A program made the translations under genes and the position numbers. The notes beneath the pieces were generated by a model. The model did not search any database. It had not been told where the DNA came from and worked only from the letters and a program-made list of their open reading frames with translations. DNA of 64,000 bases from Gordionus sp. m RMFG-2023. Taxonomy: Eukaryota > Nematomorpha > Gordioida > Chordodea > Parachordodidae. This document shows, in pieces, positions 35,706 to 47,910 of the stretch. Where the stretch lies: the NCBI RefSeq assembly GCF_954871325.1, contig NC_088776.1, forward strand, positions 17,608,052-17,672,051. Direction: 5' to 3'. Each line of letters starts with the position of its first letter. Position 1 is the first letter of the stretch.

Positions 35706-36213
35706 TTTATCCTAGATGTAAATATGTACATTACAAATATTTTTAAATTGAAATCGTTTTTATAAATATTGCTAATTTAACAATGGTTTTTATTCATAGG
35801 AGAACAAATTTAATAAAATAGATAAGCTCTATTAGTATCTTTGCCTTTGTAGTTATTAGGGCATATTTTTTAAAAGTATTTTAATTTAGTTACAAATTTT
35901 GATTTAAATCTAATAAATCGATTTATTTTTGCTAACCCTAATTCGTATTCGTTTTTGAATAAGTCTACTATAAAGGCATTTCACTATCACCTCCTTCTCT
36001 CCCTCCCATTTAAAAAAAAATTCTAACAATTCTTATATACAACTGGATAGAAAAAGGTATCAATATGATAATATTGACTCTTCGATCGCCTAATTATCGC
36101 GCTCAGAGGCGTCACTAGCTTTTACAATCTTAGGGGATTCAAAAACAATTCTATTTTCAAAATTATCTTTTTTAGCTAACATTCAAATTTGCCTTCTTTT
36201 TTTAGCTAACATC

Positions 36214-36825
36214 ATCTAAAATAGTGCTGTGTCGATCCACATATATTTCACCGATCCAATCCGATATTGATTCAAACTCGATCCGATACTGATATTTATA
36301 TTGATTTTTCACCACCCTCCTTTGAACCAAATGTAATTAAGAAATTAATATTTTTAATTTTATTTCTACAATAATTTTAAAAACGTTTTCGGATATTGGT
36401 AGTATTAAATGAATTTTTCATTATTCCTACCCGTGAAATTAGAATGGAGATAACGATTTTGCAAAAAATTATCTTTTTCTTTTGTAAAATATTTCCATAA
36501 TTCAGATACCATATTAAAAAAAATTCTTTTATTTTTAAAGTATAAATAATAAAATTGGCTGGGTGTTCCTTTCTATTTTTATAAAAAAACTTTAAATCTA
36601 TTTAAAAAAATAAATAAAATTTAAGAGGTGTTATGCATTTTTATTGTTTAAAAAAAATATTTAGAAAATATGAATGTATAATAAATATACATAAAATAAC
36701 AAAAAAAAGAAAAGTAAAAAGATCAGATCGGTTTTTACAGATATCGGCCCGATCCGATATTTTTGGAAAACGCTAAATATCGGAGCCGATCCGATATTTA
36801 ATATCGGTACAGCCTTAATCTAAAA
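36214..36825. mobile_element. 596-bp hAT MITE, second copy, with perfect target duplication
   Basis: The element proper is 36222-36817, flanked by ATCTAAAA on both sides (36214-36221 and 36818-36825). Start TAGTGCTGTGTCGATCCA, end ATCGGTACAGCCTTA. Subterminal repeats of CCGATCCGATATT occur in both orientations. Interior similar to 27562-28158 (for example TAGTATTAAATGAATTTTTC and ACGCTAAATATCGG). Confidence 0.92.
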
Positions 36826-38180
36826 TTACCTTTTTTTTAGCTAACATTATCCATACCTTTTTTTAAGTGGTATAAAAAATAGATTCCAAATGTTAATAAA
36901 AAATTAGAAATAATTTAATAGGTGGTTTTTTAAATAAATCAATTATAAAAATTTTGTTTTAAAATCTTTATTTCATCAAATACGAATCGCAAAGTTAGTT
37001 ATATTATAAAAATATTAAATACTCAATTAATTTGAGCACGATAAAAAAGGCAAATTATAATTTAAATTAATAAAAATAAATTAAGGTATTTTAACAAACA
37101 AAAAAAACTAAGAATTATGGCCCCGGTATTATATTCTATTAATAAGATATTATAACTATTCTGAAAAATAATTTTAGGTCACATATTGTAACAATAAAAG
37201 ATTAAGATAATCAGGTATCAATAAACTATTTTATCAGAAAAAATTGATTTTAAATTAATGGAAAATTGTTTAATTAATTTGATATTGATCGTATTCATGT
37301 TTCATGCATAATTTATTGTTTCAACATACTTTTTAAAAAAACATTCCAAAAATAAATTAAAAAATCATATTAAGACATTTAGGTTAAATTCGATTCACAA
37401 AAATTTAGGGTAAAAATAATTATATAATGTTATAATATAAGAACATAATTAAAATTAAATCTTTTAATGTTATGTAATTAATACAACACCCTTTTCAATC
37501 ACCCCTCCCCCTTCAAAAAAACACTTACCCTTTTAAATTTATCTGAAAGTTCAAAAATAAAATTATGTTTTCAAAATCTGCGAAATCTACCAAAAATAAT
37601 TATTTTTTTTAAATTTAATTTAAAAAAGAAATTTTCACTTATATATCTCTTAATTTGTGTTTATTAAATATAGAGTTCAAATTGCACGCTTTACTACATA
37701 ATTTATAATAAATAATTGCTGATTTTTAAAAAAAATATAGTAAAACGCAATTCAAAAAAGTTACTATTGAAGTTACTTTACTTTCTTCGAGATAGACGAA
37801 TAATAATTATATATTAATAATATTAATATTTGAGAAACTATTATACAATAATATTAATAAAAATTTAAAGCTAATATTAAAAATTTTATTAAGGTGATGA
37901 TAATTTAATTTAGCCGATAAATTAATCCCTTATTTATAAGAAGATGCTTCAATTTTATACCAGTTTAGATAAAATAAGCTATAGAAGCTAGTTTACCAGA
38001 AACTTCAATCCGATCATGATAATTATATTATTTGTTTTGTCTGGTTCTTAAAGATACTGAAAATTTCATTTTTTTGGTAGACAAAGATAATAAGATTAAT
38101 TATTTTAACGAATTTTGGATTTAAATTTAACAAATAAACCCTAATAAAAAGAACTCAGTTTTGCAATATAAAATAGTAGT
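36826..38180. other. AT-rich stretch without recognised features
   Basis: Nothing convincing on either strand. The sequence just outside the MITE repeats a TTTTTTTAGCTAACAT motif on both sides (about 36160, 36200, 36830). Confidence 0.4.
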
Positions 38181-41100
38181 TTATTTCAAAAGATAATTGG
38201 GTTTTACCCTATAATTTTTGAAGGCTTGGGCAAGCTGGTCCATGACCGAATTTAAGACGTCAGATAGATAATTAACATTTTGGCAATTCTGGGTGCACGA
38301 ATTGTTCTGATCAGTGTGTTTAGAATTTCTGACATTCATAGATAAATTCTTTAAAAAAAAATTGAATAGAATATAGAGAAAATAATGTATAAGTTAATTC
38401 TTCGTAATAACTTGATTAATATCCTGAATGAGAATTGTTAAATCGTGAATTTTTTCCTAAAAAGAATAAATAAAATTTTATAGATTTCTGATCTATCTAG
38501 AAATGTTATAATAATTGTATATAATATTTATGAAAAATATAATAAAACCTCGTATTCAGTTATGATTCTTTGTTTTTCTCGCCTTTCCATATCCAACAAA
38601 TGACCCTGGCTGATTAATAAAGCTATAAGTTGTCCGTTTCTTATATTTTTTTTACGCATAAATAATATTTTAAAGTGATTTATAACATATTATTACTTAT
38701 CATATTCATCATTATTTTTATGAGTCAAAAATGTTGTTAAAGAAGATCCATTGGGTTTGGGAAATAACTTTTGAGAATTTTCTTCTATTAACTGTGAATC
38801 ATTATGCTTTTAAAATAAATTATACATATATTACAAATTAGCTTAACATAAAATTAAAAAATTGAAATAAAATACCGATAGACAACAATTCGTAGATTTA
38901 TTATGAATAACTAAAATAAGGTTTCTATCAATTTTACATGAGAGCGATTTATAAAAAAATACAATGTCATTTAGTTATACTAAAATTAATTTCTTAATCA
39001 AAAAGACGCTAAGGAAAAGTTTTTGGAGATAACTTAATTTCGACCAAAATAACATCCCAAAATAATGAGCAAATAAATCTAAAAGCTATCATTTTGTGAT
39101 GTATTTTTATATTCCTTCTATAAAATAACAATGATAATTAAAAATAGTCAAATTTAATTTAAGAATTCCTTCCAAAATTTTAATATTGTTTATGCTTTAT
39201 AACGGGGTTTTCTAATATCAAAACGATGAGCTCTATTTTTAGCTGTAATTGACGAACTTATAATAATTAGTACAACTTGACCTAATTATATCAAATTGTT
39301 GCATATGTATAAATTAGTAGATAGTTAGTCGCCTAAAAAAATGCTTTTCAAAAAAAATAGCTTTTAGCACATGCTTGAATGATAAGAGACAATGAACGCC
39401 ATTATTTTGTACAAGTGTTAATTCTAACGAAAAATAGGATATCATAAATTTGTAAATAAAAATTTTTCTTTAAAGTCAATAAATATATATTTTTATTAAC
39501 CATGTGATGTTCGTCATCATTTTCATAGTTGTGATTGTTTAAATTATCATAACTTTTTGGGTCTTTTTTACCTTCAAAATTTAAATGATTATCATTGAGT
39601 GATACAAAAAAATTGAGACTGGGCTTAGCCATATTAGAATCAGTAATGTATGAATGTTCTTGTTTCTCAGGATGAAAAACAAAAGTTTGCAAATCAACTG
39701 CATGTTCGAAGCTGCCGCCGTTACTTTCTAACTCCAGCGTGTCGACAGCCATATCCTTAGTTGTAGACATGTTTGAGGAGGTGAAGGAATGATTACGCGG
39801 TAAGATCTGAGCGTAATTTTTGTTAGTTCTTTGGAGCAACGAGCCAAATTCGCATTTATTCATAGCAAATTTGTGAACGGTATGATCAAAGTTATTATTG
39901 TAGTGAGAATCGCTTGAATTTGTAGAAATGATCATATCGGTCGATTTATTGTGAGATGAAGTAAATAAAAGTGGAGGTGTGGGAGACGGAGGAGGAGGCA
40001 AAAGCTTTAGAAGGATGTCTGATAACTCGTTAATATCATTATTATCTATTTTTTTATGGCAATGATCATGAAATGGTAATCGAAATATTTGTTCGGAACG
40101 CTTATTTTCGATATGATTCGATAAGGGTTTGCGAGAAAAATGGCCCTTAGCTAAAGTATAATGAGCGTTGACCCCGGGCGGAGTGGCCTTTTGTCCCAAA
40201 TAGGATGGTGACAATTTGTCGAGAGGAATGTAGTAGGCCATGGGCAACGTTGAGTTGGGAGTGTTGTTGTATGACACTGAAGAAGAACTGAAAGGGTGTG
40301 AGTGTTTAGCCGGTATTAAAGAAACGGAGGTGACGATGACATCGTTATTTGTTAGCGAAGCTGATCCATTAAAATCTTTGATAAGACCATTTTTAGGGTA
40401 GGTTGATAACGACTTGTTGCAATTTATGTTAATGTCAATAAAATACTCGTTATCTAGACTTTTAAATTCGCGCCCAACATTATTAAAGATTTCTTTCTTA
40501 TCATCGCCATAAGAACTCGAATTTAAAGCATATTCGTGGATCGAGGGAAAATATTTTGCTTCAAACATTTCGAAATTTTTAGCCGACCCACATGATAAAT
40601 CACCTAATAACTCAGTATTTTCGCTATTTAAACTATGGTTGCTTCGAGTCAATAATTCTTCTATATTATTTTTTTTATAAAACGTGGCCTTATTGTTGAA
40701 TGTTATAACTTTATCTTTTTGTCCAAAATTATCAGTCAACGAACTTTCATCAGTCCCAGTAGGGTGATAATTCTTGCGAGGTAAAATATCGGTAATGACG
40801 GTTTTATATTCGGTTTTGCAAAAATGAGACGGATTAGATTTTTTCTTCGGGTTACGAAAGGAGAAAAATTTTCGAGTCAAAAAAGGATTCGATAGCGATT
40901 GGGTTTTTGTCGAGGAATTATTTGTGGTGTGTTTCAAGTTTTTCGATTCTTGTGGTAGCGCGCTATCGCCGTTAGTGTAATCGGCATCTTTTGAAATATA
41001 TTTTTTAATATTCTCGATGTTGGGCCCCGTATTTGTACAAATTTCGCGTTTGTTGTTGAAAATATTTTTGCACTCCTTTTTAACAGACGATTCTGACTTG

Positions 41101-41630
41101 ATGAGTAAAGAAGAAGGTTTGATTTTAAGGTTTGGCAAGAGGAAAGAAGGGCGTTTAGAAGTCACGATGGTCTGATTTTTATTAATAGAGATCGCGTTCG
41201 AGTTTGTGGTAGACCCCAAAGTGTAATTTGAGTTGGCCTGCTTATTAATGAGGGTTGTTTTACCTATCTGAGGTTGCTGTTGATCATGATTGGGGCATTT
41301 ATGATTATTAAACACATTTTTATGTCTAGATCCGATAAGGCATTTTAATGTGGTTTGAGAAGAGCACTTAGGTACAATGATATTATCATGAATATTATTA
41401 TCCTCTCGTTTGTAAATAGAGGATATATGGTTATTTCTGCTATTGTATGTTACGGCTATGGGCCGACAGTCAAATTTAGCCGCTGAAGTAGATTGGTTAT
41501 AACGATCGTTAATGGAGATTATCGAACTCTGTCTAATATCTATGAACCCATTTTTCGGTGGGTGTTTGGTGTTAAAGGAGAGAACCGGAATCTTGGATGA
41601 GTTTACATTATTATCACAAGCAATGACCAT
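38181..41630 (-). CDS. Unrecognised 847-residue protein: long low-complexity part, proline-rich motif, coiled-coil tail
   Basis: Proposed exons in transcript order: 39501-41630 (710 codons), 38697-38806, 38549-38639, 38412-38456, 38181-38348. All junctions are GT-AG and the phases agree through to the stop at 38181-38183. If the first intron is not spliced, the long frame simply stops at 39402. The first part is rich in Asn, Ser, Lys and His, without a known domain, and looks disordered. A proline run LLPPPPSPTPPLL lies around residue 550, a likely SH3/EVH1/profilin-type ligand. The tail (GHLLDMERREKQRIITEYE, KIHDLTILIQDINQ, DVLNSVMDQLAQAF) looks helical or coiled-coil. Together this suggests a scaffold or cytoskeletal regulator, which is inference only. 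An upstream in-frame TAG precedes the ATG, though TTTAG could be a splice acceptor. Confidence 0.65.
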
Positions 41631-41639
41631 CAGCTAAAC

Positions 41640-44600
41640 AATGAAGTTATTTGCGCAAAATTTATAAAAAATAATAAATTGATTTACATATGTGTTCAAG
41701 TTCAAACGTATTAATAATAATATAACAATACTAAAAATATCTTGAATATTCATTCAATAATGTCTCTCAACATCAAGTAATAATATAATCTTAATCATGT
41801 AATAATTCTTGAAAACAAAAAAATCTCACCTTTTTCCCCCTTTTTTTAGTGAATAATAAAAAAAAAATTTTTATTTTTTAGTAAATCGATATAAGAAAAA
41901 TACGAATTGTGATAATAATTTATAAAATTTAATAAATATAATTATATTATGCCCCAAATTCGAGACGTAATGTAATATGTGCACTATGCAGGTAAAGGTA
42001 ATCATTTAAATTGTACTTTTTTTATTTTTTTTTCGAAAAACAAAGATAAAAACAAATGCAGTATTTTTATTTCTTTTCCTTTTCCACTTATAATATAAGT
42101 ATAATATAATAATACATTTTTTTTTAAATGCAAAAGTTCAAAATGAATGATCAACTTTATTTTGTTTCTTGTATGAAGTAAATGTAATAAAATATAATTA
42201 TTATAGTAAAGGTCAAAGAAATATACTGGGGAAAAAAATGTTTTTTCACTCCGGCCCTATAATAAAGGTTTGAATTGAACCGAATTGTAATATTGCATCT
42301 GAACTAGGCCGTTGATTTTCATTTTAGAAAATATAAAAACTGGTAATTCAAAAAGGATCTGATTTTAAATATTAAAGTTTAAGTTTTATATTAAAAATCT
42401 CTTAGGTTATAAATGTATAATTTGTTTAAGTTAAATATTACCAGTAAAAAATGGATATTTAATTACAATATTTAAATTTATCACCTTTCCAAGTTCTCTA
42501 GATTTCAACGGCTTCTTTAAAACAGTACAAGAATATTTTTTAAATTTAGAAATCCGTTAAAAAAACCAATTTGATTTTCAAACTGAGAAAATATTTTGCT
42601 CTTATTCAAAAAAAACAATGTATTTTGTAGATATGGTTATGGGATTAAGTTGACTATTTCTATTTGTTGCATGTAACAATATATAGTAATTAACCAACGA
42701 CTCTTTCTAACCTTTTACCCCTACCCTCTTTCCTAAGCTAATGGCGTCCAAGAGGATGGTTTTAGAAAAAAAATTGTCTCCGGTCTAGAATCAACCCTAA
42801 GTTGAAATCACTTATTTTACCTCAGTCCAAATCTAATCTGCTAAGCCACGCCTGCCATTCAAAAAGTGATGATTTTTTTGTGTATATTAAGATAATTGTA
42901 GTGTTTTTTTTAAAAAGGAACTTGTTTTTTTTATAAATAATTGCGTTAGGCAGCATTTAGTCGTTGAATTTTATATAATCAAAATTAATATTTTTTAAAC
43001 TGTATCAAAAACATAAAAAAATTTATACGAAAACTTTTAAAACTATTGAAAAACATGAAATGAGTTTCTTTTTTTTTAAATAGAAAAATAAAAATATGGC
43101 CAAAATATATTTGTGAAATTTAGGTTTCCTTAAAGTTTGAAAACCTTTGTAAAATTTTATCAATTTTTTTATTATATTATCCATAAAAACAAAATTGCAA
43201 AAGAAGATAATAGGCAGGTGAATTGAGAGTTTGTAGTAAAGATAGTGTAATTGAAGAAAAAAAGAATATAACCTATTGGTATAAAATAAATTTGTAAATA
43301 TCTTACATAACTTCATCCAATAATGCATTCAAATTCTATTTTTTTTTTAACGGGTTCATTTCACGTTAATTATATTATATCAATTTTGATTAGTTGTAAA
43401 GCCCGATTTTACGAATTATATAATTAATTTATTCGAATAATATTCACAAATATCAATTCGAATAAATTATTCGTATCGTATTTGTGTTCGATTTGTGTGA
43501 AATTTTTTAAAAACCTTTAATCCTATTTATTTAGCATTATAACAAAAACATGTATAATGTAAAGTATTTTGATCTACTACTGAGGTGAACACATAGGAGA
43601 TTGGAATCAAAATCTGGAACCGGGACAAATTTAGGAACTAGAACGTGAAGCCCACTTTTAAAATTTATAAAACCAAAACCGGAACTAGATCCCATTTTAA
43701 AATTTATAGAAATCAAAACCGGAACTAGATCTCATTTTAAAATTTTCAAGAACCGGTTCGAAGCCACTTTTAACAAAGGTGAAGTAAATTATATAGTCAA
43801 TTCCATGTCAAATCAACAGACAATTCCTAGTGACTTAAATTTCACATCTAAGATAGCAAAGTAGAAACGGCGTTAGATGATTCATAATATTAGATTTCAA
43901 AAGATATCTTAAATTTTTTTAAAAAAATGGCGTTAACCCGGAAATAGTGTGACGGAAATTGATCTATCTCAACAGCATATTAATTTTTTTAAATTTTGCC
44001 AATAAACTTTTTTATATTATTTTAAAGCATTTAAAAAAATTAATTTGTGATCTTAAACAGTTTTTGAAACATTTTAGATTATAAAGGGAGTATTAAAATT
44101 TACTTCAGGATAATATTATCGACAAATTCAAGGATAAATTTAGTAAGACTTAATATCATGAAATGAGAAAATTTGATTTTAATTCTTCCTAAGTCCTGGA
44201 CTTTGTTTCTGAATCTAATGCATTGCCTGTCATCAAAAAAAACTCGTTATCAAATGACATTTTATCTACCCTAAATATGAAATCCAGAAAAAAGTTATTA
44301 CTTGCTGATATAGCAAACATTTAAAACTTCTATAAGAATTCGAGAATTATCCCTGGAATGTGGTCAATTATATGAATGATAAAAAATCATATTCCTAACC
44401 AAGAGCTGAAACGTTGATAATTTAAAAGAATTTTATATCAAATATAAAAATGAAAACAAAAACTCAATGAGTTTTATTAAATTTGTTTCATCATAAGGCC
44501 TTAATTGTATTTAATCAAGTGCACCGGGAACACGGTGCAACATAACTTGAAAATTAATTATTAATGCAAGAAATTTATAACAAATGTCATTAAATAGAGA

Positions 44601-46240
44601 ATTTACATTATTTTCTTATTAAAATTTATTTCGTACAACGCTACTTAGATAAATGTTACTCGTGTCATGGAATAGCCAAGATCAATGTAAAATTGGGAAT
44701 CACGTAATTGATCTTCAACTTTTAAAAAACAGACATTAGTATCGTTCAACTTTAATAACCAGAACAATACCTACTTCAGAATCTATTGAGATATTTTATT
44801 CATAAGTCTTAAAAAATTAATAATTCATTCCACTTAACATTTTATTTAATAAATTGTCATAAAATTTCATTTCTTAATAGGTTTATTTAAGGCTCAAACT
44901 AAAACAAAACACACTAATAATGTAAAAATTCTGCTCCTAAAAGACCTAAAATATTATTTATTTAACCACTATAAACCAAACTTTATTCTAAATAATTTAA
45001 AAGTCCTTTTATAAATAAAAGCAAATCAAAATGGAATTTTTTTTGGTTTGAACCCTTGATATTTGTTTATTTAAAATAATTAAAAATATGCTGATTACAT
45101 TCCACGCATATTTGTAAATTAATAGTGATAAAAAAAAAACATATAAATTTTAAGACCTCTACCATTAAAAAATTTATATTAGGAAAAATAAAATTTAATA
45201 AATATTCCTTTTAAATAATATTAAATATTTCAAATAATGTTTGAGATCACAGATTATTATTTTTTGCATGCCTATAAAATAATATAAAAAGGCTATATTT
45301 GGCCAAATTTTTAAAAGGAATTCAAGTTGCCTTTTTTACGAGAGATCGATTATTGACATTTTATTCCTGGTTAGACTTGTTTTCATAGAGTAAAAATTAT
45401 CATTTAATTATATTGTGAGATAAAGCCATTTATAGTTTTCTATGATCTTTTTCCATATTTGAGAAATCACTGATCAAAAATGTCAATATTTCACATTTTT
45501 TTCAAATTTGAGTAGTCATATCTCTCCATCCACGGGCATTACTTTTAATTTCCTTTATTGTTTTACCCCAATAACCAAAAATAAATCCCATCTCTTTATT
45601 AGTTATCAAAAAATTATTATATAAAACGTGACTAATTTAAGATTAGGGGATCAGAAAAGGGGAGTTTGGATACTTTTCTTGGTAAGGGGTATGCATTTAT
45701 TCAAAATTTTAAATCCATTTCATCCTTAATCCTTATTTCCTTCCAATAAACAATTCCCAGAAGTGTTTACCAAAAAATATATAAATGTTAATAAATCACT
45801 GCGCATCCCAAAATATAAAGGACGATACATGGAAAGACCATCACCATACTAGAAAAAAAATGTGTCTCAAATTTAACGAGATAAAAAAACTGAAATAGTA
45901 ACGATCAAAAATATTACACATATTAGAATAACGGCGAGGTAATTTTTTTATTAAACAAATTATATTGTCTTCTACTAAATCCTAAAGATTATTAACAATT
46001 AGAAAGAATAAGTTTAAAAAAAAATAAGATGGTTTTTAAAATATTTTTAATGATTTATCTTGCTTGTTAAATTGTACTAAAAAAGCTAGTTTGGAAGAAA
46101 ATATGGTATATTCTGATGATAATAATCATGATATTCAGAAAAAAATAAAGTTAGTTAATTACCTTTATTAAAGAAAAGCACATATATCCTCTAAGGCTCC
46201 TATTTAATCGCTCAGAATTTCTCAAAAGAAACCCTTGCTC
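41640..46240. other. Long gene-poor AT-rich stretch
   Basis: No convincing exon. A 101-codon minus frame at 43023-43328 is Phe/Lys/Tyr-rich and looks like chance. A 40-bp tandem repeat (AAAACCGGAACTAGATC..., units at about 43675 and 43715) within 43600-43770 resembles hAT subterminal sequence. Confidence 0.4.
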
Positions 46241-46244
46241 AGAA

Positions 46245-46505
46245 TAAATACTTAGGTCTCCTAGGTCGGCTTAATTTTGTTACCTAATTGCTTTTTGTTA
46301 TAAGCTAAAAAAGTATTTGATCGAGGACACCCTATATTGGTTTATTTTAAGTATTTGATGGCATTGCTAATTTTCGTATTTTATTCCCTTTTTTTTGTTT
46401 TAATTATTTCTTTTGCTTTTTTGATAATTTAATCGATACTTAAAAGACGGCTAAATAGCCAGCTATTAAGTATTAAGCCAACCTAGGACATGGTCTTAAT
46501 GCTCA
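46245..46505. mobile_element. Possible 250-bp foldback MITE
   Basis: CCTAGGTCGGCTTAAT near 46260 is inverted as ATTAAGCCAACCTAGG near 46470, with further weak pairing outward (ACTTAGGTCT / GACATGGTCTT). No target duplication identified. Confidence 0.45.
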
Positions 46506-47029
46506 GAAAAAATACCGAATGCTCATAATTATTTCTTAATGCTAAGATAAAAAAACAACTGATTGCCCTGAAAATACTAAATGCTCAGATTTTAAAACTT
46601 AAATGTTCATATTAAAAAATTAACGCAGAAAAATATATGAAAAACTCAGAACGAGCCCTTTAATTGCACAGAAATATTTTTCCTTAGTACTATTGATTTT
46701 AGATTTTGTATACGATTAAATTTTCAAAAAATATAGTGGCCTCTTCCGATTTCCATGGACTTCTGCATCTATAATTTCAATAATGATATTACTCATATTC
46801 TATCCCCCGCTGTCGTAGTCTTTGCCCGTTCCTCAAAATTAAAATGACTGGTACGAGGGTTTATTTTAAATAGTAAATGTTTTGATCTGTAAATATGGTT
46901 TTTGGTTAAATAAATATGGGAAAATTAAGCATTCAGGAATCTTTCGCATAATACCCATGTTTAAAATGTTAGAAAGTCATGAGTAAAAATTACAAAGTTA
47001 TGAGTAGATTTTTATATAAGCTTTTATAA

Positions 47030-47910
47030 CATATGGATATTGAAATATTATGTTAGAATTTTAGCTTCTCCATCCCACTCTGAATACTCTTCCATATAAT
47101 AAATTGATCCTTATCGAAATATTGCTAGCATTTTTAACCCCTCCGCACTCACCCTGGAGAGTTAAAATGATGAGCATTAATGTAATCAATCGATCGTTTT
47201 CATTTGATACCCATATCGATATATTATGCTAGGCTAGGATATTTTTTACCATCCAACCCTACCATCCACTCTAAGGCGTTGAATATAAATAAAATCACTC
47301 GATCTTTATTAGCCTTTATTTGATACCCATCTTGAGATATTATATTAGAAAATTTTCAATCCCCCATCCTCATTTCAAAAATTAATGTAATCAATTGATC
47401 TCATTATTAGCTTTCCCTTTATACTCATGTCAACTTTAATGAGAAAATTTAAACACCCCCCCCCCCATCCCCGAACCATAACACATCCTGGAGAGATGAA
47501 CATTAATGTAAACAACTAATCTTTTTATTATATTCCATTGATACCCATGTTGAGATATTTTACAATGCACTTTTTACCCCCCCCCACGCCTACCAGGGCA
47601 CATACTCATGCATGAGCATCAATTAATCTTTGTATTAACTTTCATTTGATGCACATGTTGACATATTATATATAAGAAATTAAACCCCCCCCCCCCAACA
47701 AGTATGCTGGTGACATTGAGTTGTTTAATCAATTTATCTTTTTATTCACTTTTATTTGATACCCCTGACAAAATATTAAGTTTAAAAAATTTATCCTGCC
47801 CCACCTATTCTGATGACATATATTGTTAAGTAGCAATGTAATCAATTTATCTTTTTTAGCTTTATGACAAGATATTATGCTAAAAGAACCCCCCTCCCCC
47901 CTAACTCATC
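47030..47910. repeat. Degenerate minisatellite, about eight units of about 110 bp, with C runs
   Basis: Units repeat the order GAGCATTAATGTAATCAAT, ATCTTTTTATTAGCTTT, CATTTGATACCCATGTTGAG, ATATTATGTTAGAAAATTT, then a C run of 5-15 bases and CATCC..ACACC-type sequence. Units start near 47050, 47160, 47280, 47390, 47490, 47610, 47720 and 47840. They are well diverged except for the C runs, which recur in nearly every unit on the plus strand only. Confidence 0.75.

Larger units (their letters stand above)
35031..36213. other. Intergenic stretch with a foldback element and a tandem duplication
   Basis: It contains the foldback at 35258-35579 and the 65-bp tandem duplication at 35581-35705. 36100-36125 carries CAGAGGCGTCACTAGC, resembling a worn Tip100/Zaphod-type terminus. 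No gene seen. Confidence 0.5.

Noticed and set aside
38876-38945. Possible extra exon of the minus-strand gene (KSLSCKIDRNLILVIHNKS)
   Set aside because: A stop lies between the only usable acceptor and the frame, while splicing directly from 39501 to 38806 keeps phase.
43023-43328. 101-codon minus-strand open frame
   Set aside because: Composition (Phe, Lys, Tyr, Leu) is what AT-rich non-coding DNA gives; no domain or splice context.
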